The notes beneath the pieces are model-generated. The model was not told where the DNA came from and did not search any database. It worked only from the letters and a program-made list of their open reading frames with translations. Of a stretch of 37,611 bases of DNA, positions 1 to 7,484 are shown in pieces (position 1 is the stretch's first letter; every line of letters starts with the position of its first letter). Origin of the DNA: an uncultured Peptococcaceae bacterium (GTDB lineage: Bacteria > Bacillota > Peptococcia > Peptococcales > Peptococcaceae); the NCBI GenBank assembly GCA_934229395.1, contig CAKQDL010000014.1, forward strand, positions 1 to 37,611. The letters run 5' to 3'. A program made the translations under genes and the position numbers.

Positions 1-42
1 AAATAAGGGAGAGAGATTCGTGCGAATCTCTCTCCCTTATTT
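1..42. repeat. Perfect 20-bp inverted repeat (hairpin)
   Basis: Positions 1-20 are the exact reverse complement of positions 23-42, with a 2-base loop (TG). It lies downstream of the minus-strand macrodomain operon and beside a fragment that resembles the hairpin-type repeat element at 18.5 kb. It could work as a bidirectional terminator or be the core of that element. The window edge prevents a decision. Confidence 0.75.
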
Positions 43-108
43 ATTTGAGGTTGTCTATTTTCCGACAGCCCCTTCTTCTACAGTCTGTGACCTCGTGGAA
101 ACGGGGTC
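43..108. repeat. Fragments of intergenic repeat elements
   Basis: GTCTATTTTCCGACAGCCCC near 54-73 is the near reverse complement of the element end GGGGCTGTCGGGAAATAG at 18502. CTACAGTCTGTGACC near 78-92 matches the right end of the 300-bp element copies (CTACAGTCTGAGACC at 6550). A small hairpin follows, with arms GACCTCGT (89-96) and ACGGGGTC (101-108). No gene is visible between here and 194. Confidence 0.5.
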
Positions 109-194
109 TATTTTGTTAACTTAACGACATTGCCCAAAGGGGACAACCTTCGTTTATTCTGCAAAGCTTTCTCTTTGCTTTCCCGTTCGCGTCT

Positions 195-965
195 TTACAC
201 GTCCAATAAATCTTCGTAGAGCATGAGGTCGAGGTCTTTGAAGACGTTGAAGATGATTTTTTTGACGCTGGTTTGGCGTGCTAGGAAGGCTTGGCTTTCT
301 TCTATGGCGATTTCGGCGGCGCGTTGGTTGGGGAAACCGAATACGCCTGTGGAGATGCAGCAAAGGGCGACGCTTTCTAGCTCGTGCTTGGCGGCTAGTG
401 TGAGGACGCTTTGGTAGCTTTGCCTGAGCTGGGCTTGGTGCTGGTTTGTGAGGGGACCGCTTACAACGGGGCCTACGGTGTGGATGATAAACTTGCTTGG
501 CAAATTGTAGGCGTGGGTGATTTTGGCGAGGCCTGTTGGCTCTGGGTAGCCTTGGGCATCCATGATGCGCTGGCATTCTTGGCGCAACTCAACGCCGGCG
601 TAGGTGTGGATGGCGTTGTCGATGCAATTGTGGTTTGGCATATAGCAGCCGGTCATGCCGCTGTTGGCGGCGTTTGTGATGGCGTCGGCATCAATGGTGG
701 TGATATCGCCCTGCCAAATATAGAGGCCTTCTTGCACTGGCGTGAGGTCGCTTACGTGGGTGATGCCCTTTTGGCGTATGGCTTCTTTGAGGTAGTCATC
801 CTGCACGCGCAAAAATTCGCAACTCACAAGCTTGGCTTCGCGCACATTCATAAGGCCGCGCAACAGCTTTCTTTGGCCCTCTGCATCCTTGGGCACCTTG
901 GCATAGGCGCCATCTTCTTTTAACAATTCCTCTATCAAATAGAGGCGTCTTTCGTCTTGGTTCAT
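195..965 (-). CDS. Zn-dependent macrodomain protein-ADP-ribose hydrolase
   Basis: This is a 256-residue cytosolic protein of the bacterial zinc-macrodomain class, predicted to remove ADP-ribose from proteins. The macrodomain core starts near residue 82 (QGDITTIDADAITNAANSG). The loop after it holds Cys107, His112 and Cys114 (GCYMPNHNCIDN), matching the Cys-His-Cys zinc site of the Staphylococcus/Streptococcus enzymes. A helical N-terminal extension of about 80 residues is also typical. I chose the ATG at 965 over a longer in-frame start at 1040 because the longer form would overlap the oxidoreductase gene and its extra residues look unlike the family. It starts 1 nt after the stop of the NMO-like gene, so the two are translationally linked. 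Family relatives are usually beside sirtuin ADP-ribosyltransferases and lipoyl-carrier genes; none is seen here. Confidence 0.88.
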   Translation of the reverse strand: MNQDERRLYLIEELLKEDGAYAKVPKDAEGQRKLLRGLMNVREAKLVSCEFLRVQDDYLKEAIRQKGITHVSDLTPVQEGLYIWQGDITTIDADAITNAANSGMTGCYMPNHNCIDNAIHTYAGVELRQECQRIMDAQGYPEPTGLAKITHAYNLPSKFIIHTVGPVVSGPLTNQHQAQLRQSYQSVLTLAAKHELESVALCCISTGVFGFPNQRAAEIAIEESQAFLARQTSVKKIIFNVFKDLDLMLYEDLLDV

Positions 966-966
966 C

Positions 967-2028
967 TTACACCTCAACGTTGAGATCGCGCACAACCTCT
1001 GCCACGCTTTCCATTTTGTCGAGCTCGCCAACGCGGGCACCGCAGAAGATGAGGCCGTTGTCGATGTCGCCCTTCACGGCATTAATCAACGCTTGGCTGA
1101 TGCAGTACGGCGTTTGGGCTGGCTTGCAGGCGCTGAGGCAATTGTAGCAGCCATTGACTGGCACTGGACCTTCGGCCACACGCTTAATAAATGGGTTGTT
1201 GAGGGCGCGGCCCGGCATCCCTACTGGGCTTTTGACGATGAGGACGTCTTCTTCCTTGGCATCGATGTAGGCCTGCTTGTAGCGTTCGTCGGCGTCGCAT
1301 TCGTAGGTGGTAACAAAGCGGGTCCCTACCTGCACACCGCTGGCGCCGAGGCTAAGGGCGTGGCGCACATCCTCTGGGCGGAGAATGCCGCCGGCTACAA
1401 AGACTGGGATGGCTTGGCCGGCTTGATTTTCGTAATCGTGCACCACTTCCATAATGGCGGTGATTTCTTCGTCGTAGTTGACCGAGGCGGCATTTTCGGC
1501 ATCCTCGCGGCTAAAACCTAGATGGCCGCCAGCCTTTGGTCCTTCGATGACAACAAAATCGGCCACATAATGGTGCTTAGAATACCAATATTTTAAGATG
1601 ACCTTGGCGGCCTTGGCGCTCGATACGATTGGCGCAAGGAGAATGTCGTGGCCAGCTGCAGCCTTTGGCAAGTTGGTTGGGAGGCCTGCGCCAGAGATGA
1701 TGGCATCGGCGCCAGCTTCTGCCACGGTGCGCACGTAATTTTCGTAATCCTGGGTGGCGTGCATGATGTTTACAGCCACAAGGCCCTTGCCGCCGGCGGT
1801 GTCCTTGGCGCGCTTAATTTCTAGCGGGAGGGTGCGGAGGTTGGTGGCTTCGGGCTGGGCGCGGAAGCCTTCTTGGTCGTAGCCAATTTGAGCGGCGCTG
1901 ATGACACCCATGGCGCCTTCACGAGCCACGGCGCCAGCTAGGCCCGAGCGGGAAATGCCCACGCCCATGCCGCCTTGGATGATTGGAATTTGTAGGTTTT
2001 TGTTATTTTTAAATGTAATCGCTTTCAT
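967..2028 (-). CDS. FMN-dependent nitronate monooxygenase / FabK-like oxidoreductase
   Basis: This 353-residue protein belongs to the NMO/enoyl-ACP reductase II TIM-barrel flavoproteins. The sequence shows the N-terminal FMN loop IIQGGMGVGIS (17-27), the VIEGPKAGGHLGF segment with the conserved His169, AGGI (212-215) and GVQVGTRF. Near the C-terminus is a four-cysteine cluster, Cys294, Cys297, Cys301 and Cys309 (NGCYNCLSACK...YC), which classical FabK and fungal NMO lack. It could bind a metal or an Fe-S centre. The ATG at 2028 follows AAGAAGGTAG and overlaps the marR end by 20 nt. The MarR neighbour recalls the FabT-FabK pairing of lipid regulation, but no other fatty-acid genes are nearby, so the substrate is unknown. 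Confidence 0.82.
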   Translation of the reverse strand: MKAITFKNNKNLQIPIIQGGMGVGISRSGLAGAVAREGAMGVISAAQIGYDQEGFRAQPEATNLRTLPLEIKRAKDTAGGKGLVAVNIMHATQDYENYVRTVAEAGADAIISGAGLPTNLPKAAAGHDILLAPIVSSAKAAKVILKYWYSKHHYVADFVVIEGPKAGGHLGFSREDAENAASVNYDEEITAIMEVVHDYENQAGQAIPVFVAGGILRPEDVRHALSLGASGVQVGTRFVTTYECDADERYKQAYIDAKEEDVLIVKSPVGMPGRALNNPFIKRVAEGPVPVNGCYNCLSACKPAQTPYCISQALINAVKGDIDNGLIFCGARVGELDKMESVAEVVRDLNVEV

Positions 2029-2461
2029 TTTTTCTACCTTCTTTTTCGTTAATAATCTCGACCACTTCGTTGACCAAGGCCACCAGGGTGGCTGTTTTTT
2101 CGTCGCCGAGCTTTTTTGCCACATCGCCAACGTAACCAATCACGTCGTCGTGTTGCTCTTCGTATATTTGTAGGGGATTGTCTTTAATGCGGATATAAAT
2201 TTGGCGCTTGTCCTCGCTCGCGCGCTCGCGCTCTATCCAGCCCTTTTCTTCCATATAGGTGAGGGAACGGTTCATTTGTGATTTTTGCATCATAAGGGCA
2301 TCGCAGAGATCGGTGGCGGTGAGGCGCTCGCCCTTGGCAAGCACAAGCTCGCGCAGGATTTGCGCAGCGTTGTAGGGCATACGCGTGGCCATACGCTCGT
2401 TGTTGATGGTGCGCGAGAGGGCCATCCACGCGGCCAATAATTGTTCGTCTAATGTGTCCAT
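2009..2461 (-). CDS. MarR-family transcriptional regulator
   Basis: This is a 150-residue winged-helix regulator and the first gene of the operon with the NMO-like enzyme and the macrodomain hydrolase. The helix-turn-helix region spans roughly residues 47-85 (LTATDLCDALMMQKSQMNRSLTYMEEKGWIERER). It is followed by a basic wing, EDKRQIYIRI, and C-terminal dimerisation helices. It starts at 2461 after AAAGGAGG. A 21-bp palindrome overlaps the predicted -10 of its own promoter, which is the usual arrangement for an autorepressing MarR protein. The ligand cannot be told; the flavoenzyme downstream suggests a reactive or lipid-like small molecule. Confidence 0.88.
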   Translation of the reverse strand: MDTLDEQLLAAWMALSRTINNERMATRMPYNAAQILRELVLAKGERLTATDLCDALMMQKSQMNRSLTYMEEKGWIERERASEDKRQIYIRIKDNPLQIYEEQHDDVIGYVGDVAKKLGDEKTATLVALVNEVVEIINEKEGRKNESDYI

Positions 2462-2480
2462 ACGTCCTCCTTTCGCTCAG

Positions 2481-2518
2481 ATAGTTCACAGTGTAAACTA
2501 TTCGCCTGCCATTTGCAA
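2481..2518 (-). promoter_or_regulatory. marR operon promoter with MarR-type operator
   Basis: On the minus strand TTGCAA (2518-2513) is 17 nt from TACACT (2495-2490). The -10 sits inside a 21-bp palindrome at 2481-2501 with arms ATAGTTyACA and TGTrAACTAT and a single mismatched pair. The palindrome ends about 8 nt before the AAAGGAGG ribosome site. Binding there would block RNA polymerase. Confidence 0.7.
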
Positions 2519-2541
2519 GGCTGTCATTATTTATTTATATA
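2513..2541 (+). promoter_or_regulatory. Divergent promoter for the SLH protease gene
   Basis: On the plus strand TTGCAA (2513-2518) is 17 nt from TATATA (2536-2541). TTGCAA is its own reverse complement, so the same hexamer can be the -35 box of both divergent promoters. The leader before the protease start is about 90 nt long. Confidence 0.5.
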
Positions 2542-2640
2542 CGCGCGGCCACTTATGCGCTGGCTTTCGTTGCTTAATGGTCATTAATCGGCTATTATTA
2601 CAGTATTACCAAAAACAACTACGCACCTCTAAGGAGATGA

Positions 2641-5487
2641 TTGCTCTTGAAACATACACGCCGCAAGCGCTTTTCCCGCCTGTTCGCCACTTGCGCCTTG
2701 GCGCTGACCCTTGGCGCCACACCTCTTTTGGCTGCCGAAAGCCCCTTGGCTGCCTATTTTGACGAAAGCGCTCTCAACCCCGACTATCTCGCTTGGCTAG
2801 AAAATGACCAACAGGGCACGGCGCCTAGCGCTCAGGATTTTTCATATTTAGATGACGCCTACAGCCAAACCGCTCCATCGGGCATCGTTACCTATGCCAA
2901 CGGCGCGGCGCAGCTGCCCTCTAGCTACGACGCCCGCACCAAGGGCCTCGTGACGCCTGTGGTGGACCAGGGTAGTTTGGGCGTGTGCTGGGCGCTAGCG
3001 GCCAACGATGCTGCCGCCGCAAGCGTTATGACGCAGGCACCGCAAACGCGCCTTTCGGCCATTCATACGGCGTGGTTTTGCTACACCGGCAAGGAGGAGC
3101 AGGAGTTTTCGCCCCTCACCCAATCCCTCCTCTCGGGCGGTAACGATGGCCGCGCCGTGGGCACCCTCGCCGCTTGGAAGGGCCCTGTGAGTGAGGACGT
3201 GGCACCCCTAAGTGTGGGGCTCAATACCAACCTTTCGGAAAATCTGCGCTACAAAGCTGACTATCATTTGCAGGATGCCTTTTATATGCCAAACGGCGTT
3301 TATTTTAACATTGGCCAGCAGCACAGCGCTTCTATGGACGTGATTAAGCAAATCATCATGGAAAACGGCCCTCTTACCCTCAACTACAACGCCCACGAGG
3401 CCGGCTGCTACAACGCCGAAACGTCCTCTTGGTACAACAGCCGCAAGGTGGCCACCGACCACACCGTCCTCCTTGTAGGTTGGGATGACACCTATCCAAA
3501 GGAAAACTTTCTTGAGGGCAATCAGCCTAAGAACGACGGCGCTTGGCTCGTGCGCAACAGCTGGGGCAGCGATTGGGGCGAGGACGGCTATTTTTGGCTC
3601 TCCTACGAAAGCCAATCGACCATCATCGGCAACGCCTATGTGCTTGAAGAAGCCGACAACTACGCCCACAATTATCAATACGACACCACCGGCTGGTCCT
3701 ACTCTATGATGAGTGATCCCGAAAATGCCCGCACCGCCACAGGGGCCAATATTTTTACGGCTACACAAAACGAGCAGCTCGAAGCCGTGTCCTTCTACAC
3801 CACCGATGCTGGCACCACCACCACCATTTCTATTTATACAAATGTCACAAAGGGCCAGCCTGAAAGCGGCAGTTGTGTGCTGCGCGAGCAAGTGGAAACT
3901 CATCCTTACGCCGGTTATCACACCGTGGAGCTCAGTAAAGCTGTGCGCCTTAAAAAGGGCGAGCACTTTGCCATTGTGGTGACCTTCCAAAACCCAAGCT
4001 ACACAATGCCGTTGGCCATTGAATGGTGTCCAAACACCACCGCCCCACAATTTATGGGCAACGGCGGCGAAAGCTACATCAAAACAAGCGAAGGTTGGAA
4101 GGATGTGGCTGGCGAAATGAACAAAACCTTCTATTGCACCAATTTGTGCATCAAGGGCTTTGCCAACCCTCTGCCTAGCTCCGGCTATGCTGTGCCAACG
4201 GTGCGTTTTTCCCTTGATGAAGGCCAAGTGCGTGAAGGCAGTGCCCTCACTCTTGCAGCCGGAGAAAACAGCACCATCTATTACAGCCTCAATGGCGGTG
4301 CCTTTGAACGCTACAGTGGCGCCATCACCTTAGATGATTTGAGCAAGTCTGTGAGCATCCGCGCCTATGCCGAGGAAAACGGCCACCAGGGCAGTTCCGT
4401 CACCAAAACCTACACCAAGGCCCAGGCTGATGTAACAGACCTCGCCGTGCGCTATGGGGACCACACCATCCACTTAGACACCACCAAAGGCCACAGCTTT
4501 GAGGTGAGCCTGCCAAAGAATACCGCCACTGCCAGCATCATGGCCCAAAGTGGCGATACGGTGAATCTTGGTGGCACTACCCTCACAAGCGGCGTCTATA
4601 GTGCCCCCCTCACCCTCACAGGTGACGACCGCCTCAACCTTACCCTTTCATCTCCAGGCAAAACCACCACAGAACTCGTGCTCCACCTCGTGCAGGATGG
4701 CGCCACCGAAAACGGCAAGCCCGAGGTGCGCCCACTCCATGCCCTTTCCCTCGCCCCTAGCGAAAACGGCAGCGTCACCCTAAGCAGCGACCATGCCGCA
4801 GCAGGCGAGGAGGTGCTTTTGACCGTCTCTCCTAGCGCCGGCTATCGCCTAGATACCCTCACCATTACCACCGAGGTGGGCAACAGGGCCGATTACAAGG
4901 CCCTCGGCGGCGGCGTTTTTAGCCTCACCATGCCTGATTGTAAGGTTCGTATCACCGCTAGCTTTAAAACCAAGAGCCCCGACGATTTGAGCTTTGTTGA
5001 CGTAAGCGAAACGGCTTGGTACTACGACAGCGTGCGCTATGTAGTCAAAGAAAACCTCATGGTAGGCACCACCACAGACACTTTCGCGCCAAACGATAAC
5101 GTTACCCGCGCCATGGTTTGGGCCGTGTTGACCCGCATGAGTGGCGCTACCACCGAAACAGACGGCCTTTGGTATGAAGGCGCGCAAAAATGGGCCATCG
5201 AACAGGGCGTAAGCGACGGCAGCGTACCTATGCAAGCCGTCACCCGCGAGCAGCTCGTGACCATGCTCTACCGCTACAACGGTATGCCAAAGATCGCCTC
5301 CGCCGAAAATGGCTACAAGGATTTTTCTGATGTGAGCGCATGGGCACGCGATGCCATGCGTTGGGCCCTCGCTAACAGCATCATCACAGGCACAGACGAA
5401 AGCACCCTTAGCCCACAGGGCACCGCCACCCGCGCCCAGCTCGCCACCCTCCTCATGCGCCTAGATGACACCCTCGTGCAAAAATAG
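2641..5487 (+). CDS. SLH-anchored papain-like (C1) cysteine protease, surface protein
   Basis: This 948-residue secreted protease has a signal peptide (basic start, hydrophobic core, cleavage near residue 32). The C1 papain domain carries the oxyanion Gln110 and nucleophile Cys116 (QGSLGVCW), His274 (DHTVLLVGWDD) and Asn306 (RNSWG). Next come a lectin-like beta domain of the type found in clostridial C1 surface proteases, a chitobiase/FN3-like segment (STIYYSLNGG), an InlB-type B-repeat-like segment (about 700-775), and three SLH domains from about 783 to the end that would bind secondary cell-wall polymer. No ATG fits. TTG at 2641 (4 nt after AAGGAG) and TTG at 2647 (10 nt) are both possible. 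The role is probably extracellular protein processing or nutrient proteolysis. Confidence 0.88.
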   Translation: MLLKHTRRKRFSRLFATCALALTLGATPLLAAESPLAAYFDESALNPDYLAWLENDQQGTAPSAQDFSYLDDAYSQTAPSGIVTYANGAAQLPSSYDARTKGLVTPVVDQGSLGVCWALAANDAAAASVMTQAPQTRLSAIHTAWFCYTGKEEQEFSPLTQSLLSGGNDGRAVGTLAAWKGPVSEDVAPLSVGLNTNLSENLRYKADYHLQDAFYMPNGVYFNIGQQHSASMDVIKQIIMENGPLTLNYNAHEAGCYNAETSSWYNSRKVATDHTVLLVGWDDTYPKENFLEGNQPKNDGAWLVRNSWGSDWGEDGYFWLSYESQSTIIGNAYVLEEADNYAHNYQYDTTGWSYSMMSDPENARTATGANIFTATQNEQLEAVSFYTTDAGTTTTISIYTNVTKGQPESGSCVLREQVETHPYAGYHTVELSKAVRLKKGEHFAIVVTFQNPSYTMPLAIEWCPNTTAPQFMGNGGESYIKTSEGWKDVAGEMNKTFYCTNLCIKGFANPLPSSGYAVPTVRFSLDEGQVREGSALTLAAGENSTIYYSLNGGAFERYSGAITLDDLSKSVSIRAYAEENGHQGSSVTKTYTKAQADVTDLAVRYGDHTIHLDTTKGHSFEVSLPKNTATASIMAQSGDTVNLGGTTLTSGVYSAPLTLTGDDRLNLTLSSPGKTTTELVLHLVQDGATENGKPEVRPLHALSLAPSENGSVTLSSDHAAAGEEVLLTVSPSAGYRLDTLTITTEVGNRADYKALGGGVFSLTMPDCKVRITASFKTKSPDDLSFVDVSETAWYYDSVRYVVKENLMVGTTTDTFAPNDNVTRAMVWAVLTRMSGATTETDGLWYEGAQKWAIEQGVSDGSVPMQAVTREQLVTMLYRYNGMPKIASAENGYKDFSDVSAWARDAMRWALANSIITGTDESTLSPQGTATRAQLATLLMRLDDTLVQK

Positions 5488-5508
5488 CGCGTTTGGAGAA
5501 GCAAAACG

Positions 5509-5517
5509 TGGTATACT
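5509..5517 (+). promoter_or_regulatory. Extended -10 promoter before the cytidylate-kinase-like gene
   Basis: TGGTATACT (5509-5517) is a good extended -10 element. No convincing -35 is present at the usual distance. It lies between the protease stop (5487) and the AAGGAG at 5535. Confidence 0.45.
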
Positions 5518-5549
5518 AAAACCAACAAAGAACTAAGGAGTTGACCACC

Positions 5550-6170
5550 ATGAAAATCATCACCATCAGCCGTGAATTTGGCTCTGGCGGGCGTGAGCTT
5601 GGCAAGCGCTTGGCCGATGCTCTAGGCTTTAAATATTACGACAGGGAAATTCTCACCATGCTTGCCCAAGAAACCGACCTGGACGAAAATTATATTGAAC
5701 GCACCTTAGAAAACAGCAGCCAAGCCCCCCTTTATTCCATTACCACAGGTCGCACTTTTTCCTTGCTCCCCCTCTACGCCACCGACCAAAGCACCGCCCT
5801 CTTGGGCAAGCAAACGGCCCTTATTAAGGCCCTTGCTGCCAAAGACGATTGCGTCATTGTAGGGCGCAACGCCGATGTGATTTTATCCGACGAGCACCCT
5901 CTGCGCCTTTTTGTGCACGCCGACATCGACGCCCGCATTGCCCGTTGCCGCCGTCGCGAGGAAGAAGACCGCAACCTCACCGATAAGGCCTACGAAAAGA
6001 AAATTCGCCAAATCGACAAGCAACGCGCCAAAACCCACGCCGTCCTAAGCTCCGGCAGCTGGGGCGACGCCAGCGACTACGAGCTCACCCTAAACACCAC
6101 CCACATGGACGTCAAAGACCTCGTCGACGTCGTCACAGTCTTTGCCGATAAATGGTTTAAAGAAGACTAA
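5550..6170 (+). CDS. Cytidylate kinase-like family protein
   Basis: This 206-residue cytosolic P-loop protein belongs to the cytidylate-kinase-like family 2. It starts MKIITISREFGSGGRELGKR, where the glycine-rich loop GSGGRE is the family's variant phosphate-binding loop. The segment YYDREIL follows, and later VIVGRNADVIL and an arginine-rich lid (RIARCRRREEEDR). Relatives are common in Clostridia and their substrate is not established; true CMP kinases are larger and have a different loop. The ATG at 5550 is 9 nt after AAGGAG, and is preferred to the TTG at 5541. It appears to be a single-gene unit with its own extended -10 promoter. Confidence 0.82.
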   Translation: MKIITISREFGSGGRELGKRLADALGFKYYDREILTMLAQETDLDENYIERTLENSSQAPLYSITTGRTFSLLPLYATDQSTALLGKQTALIKALAAKDDCVIVGRNADVILSDEHPLRLFVHADIDARIARCRRREEEDRNLTDKAYEKKIRQIDKQRAKTHAVLSSGSWGDASDYELTLNTTHMDVKDLVDVVTVFADKWFKED

Positions 6171-6185
6171 AGAAGCGGGGAACGA

Positions 6186-6293
6186 GCAGGAAATAGACAT
6201 ACAGCCTTCAATTGAATAAATAAAGCCTTCCACCCTTGGAAAAGGGGGGACAGACTGAGACCTCACGCAACCAGCGTGTGGTCTCAGTCTGTC
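6186..6293. repeat. Hairpin-element fragment plus 20-bp inverted repeat
   Basis: GGAAATAGACATACAGCCTT (6190-6209) matches the left part of the element at 18510-18529. Downstream, 6249-6268 and 6274-6293 form a near-perfect inverted repeat (arms GACAGACTGAGACCtCACGC and GCGTGtGGTCTCAGTCTGTC, one mismatch). This leads directly into the 300-bp element. Confidence 0.6.
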
Positions 6294-6591
6294 GATAAAG
6301 GTATATTTTCAGCATAGGCGTGTATGCATTTGTGAAGCCTTCCCCCTTGAGGGGGAAGGTGGGTTTTCTGGAGCAGGGCGGAAGAAAACTCGGATGAGGG
6401 TGTATTTTCACCGCACTTTACAGCTAAATCGATCATTCGCTGGCGCTCATACCCCTCATCCGTCGGCTACGCCGCCACCTTCTCCCCAGGTGGAGAAGGC
6501 TCGTGCTATTCTTCAAATCTTTCTATTCACATACACGTTTTAGGTTTTTCTACAGTCTGAGACCTCACGCAACCAGCGTGTGGTCTTTTTT
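6285..6591. repeat. 300-bp MITE-like intergenic repeat, copy A
   Basis: The left end TCAGTCTGTCGATAAAGG and the right end GGTTTTTCTACAGTCTGAGA are imperfect terminal inverted repeats. Subterminal CGTGTATGC and CATACACG form a second inverted pair. Inside are CCTTCCCC...GGGGAAGG-type hairpins and the segment CTCATCCGTCGGCTACGCCG, shared almost base for base with copies at 10.3 and 24.8 kb. No coding potential is seen. It fills most of the 594-bp gap between 6170 and 6765. Confidence 0.8.
6560..6591 (+). terminator. Intrinsic terminator at the right end of repeat copy A
   Basis: GACCTCACGC (6561-6570) pairs with GCGTGTGGTC (6576-6585) with one mismatch, and a run of T follows to 6591. It would end transcription from the protease/kinase side before the orp-like operon. 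Confidence 0.6.
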
Positions 6592-6692
6592 GATTTGTGC
6601 GTCATACAGCGTATTTATATTTTTCACGCAATCACAGTTTGTGATTACGAGCCAAAAAATAACCGCTGCCGCCCACTGCTCTCTATTCCCTA

Positions 6693-6747
6693 TTGACATT
6701 AGTATAAACAGGTGTTAGGATGACTGTAATAAATGGCATATGCCATT
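6693..6747 (+). promoter_or_regulatory. Promoter and operator palindrome of the orp-like operon
   Basis: TTGACA (6693-6698), a 17-nt spacer and TAGGAT (6716-6721) make a strong promoter. Just past the expected start site is a perfect 16-bp palindrome AATGGCATATGCCATT (6732-6747), then GGAGGTGAT as the ribosome site. The palindrome is a likely operator, possibly for the DUF134 protein encoded first. Confidence 0.7.
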
Positions 6748-6764
6748 AACTTTGGAGGTGATGT

Positions 6765-7484
6765 ATGGCTAGACCTGTTAAATGCCGCCATGTTTGCCGT
6801 TTGCCGCTGAGCCGGCGCTTTGTGCCTGAGCAAGCTGGCGAGGACGAGATGCACGTTTGCCTGAGCGTGGACGAATACGAGGCGCTGCGCCTGATTGATT
6901 ACGAGGGCTTTTCCCAAGAGGAATGTGGCCAATATATGCACATTGCCCGCGCCACGGCGCAACAAATTTATACCCAAGCACGCAAAAAGCTGGCCATGGC
7001 CCTGGTGGAGGGGCGTCCCCTTGTGATTGAAGGCGGCGATTACTGCCTTTGCGAGGGCAAGGAAAGCGCGTGCACGTGTGGTGGCTGTGCGGCTCACCGC
7101 ATCAACGTAACACCTAGAGAAGGAGAGAAACCCATGAAAATTGCTATTCCCCTAGACGAAAACAAAAAAGATGTTTGCCCAGTTTTGGCCCGCGCGCCCT
7201 ATTTTCTTTTTTGGGCCAACGGCACCGAAACCATTGCCCCAAACCCTGCTGCCACGGCGGAAGGTGGCGCTGGTGTAAAGGCGGCACAATTTTTGGTGGA
7301 CAGCCACATTGGCGCCCTCATTACCCCGCGCTGCGGCGAAAACGCTGCCGAAGTCTTTAAGCTTGCCGATATCAACCTCTACAAGTCTGCCAACAAGGCC
7401 GCAGCAGACGATCTTGCCGCTTACGAAGCTGGAGAGCTCGAGCGCTTGACCGAGTTCCACGGCGGCTACCACGGCATTCGATGA
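6765..7484 (+). CDS. DUF134 DNA-binding domain fused to a NifX/NifB-type domain
   Basis: Residues 1-95 form a DUF134 domain (MARPVKCRHV at the start, helix-turn-helix like sigma region 4 around 48-75), followed by a cysteine cluster (Cys94, 96, 103, 105, 108). Residues 124-239 form a dinitrogenase Fe-Mo-cofactor-type domain (MKIAIPLDENKKDVCPV...), of the group that binds metal-sulfur clusters. The protein is 239 residues and starts after a full-strength GGAGGTGAT. An internal Shine-Dalgarno, GAAGGAG, lies about 9 nt before the in-frame ATG of Met124 (7134), so a 116-residue NifX-only product may also be made. Its stop overlaps the next start (ATGA). I infer a role in regulating or assembling the cluster made by this operon. 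Confidence 0.85.
   Translation: MARPVKCRHVCRLPLSRRFVPEQAGEDEMHVCLSVDEYEALRLIDYEGFSQEECGQYMHIARATAQQIYTQARKKLAMALVEGRPLVIEGGDYCLCEGKESACTCGGCAAHRINVTPREGEKPMKIAIPLDENKKDVCPVLARAPYFLFWANGTETIAPNPAATAEGGAGVKAAQFLVDSHIGALITPRCGENAAEVFKLADINLYKSANKAAADDLAAYEAGELERLTEFHGGYHGIR

Noticed and set aside
966..1040. Longer N-terminus for the macrodomain protein from an ATG at 1040
   Set aside because: It would overlap the oxidoreductase gene by 74 nt, has no ribosome site, and its extra residues are unlike the family.
3208..4227. 339-codon minus-strand frame inside the SLH protease gene
   Set aside because: The plus-strand gene carries a complete catalytic triad and domains. The antisense frame has no recognisable protein features.
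6285..6591. CRISPR array in the repeat-rich gaps
   Set aside because: The repeats are single, long and hairpin-rich, with no regular direct repeat and spacer pattern, and no cas genes are present.
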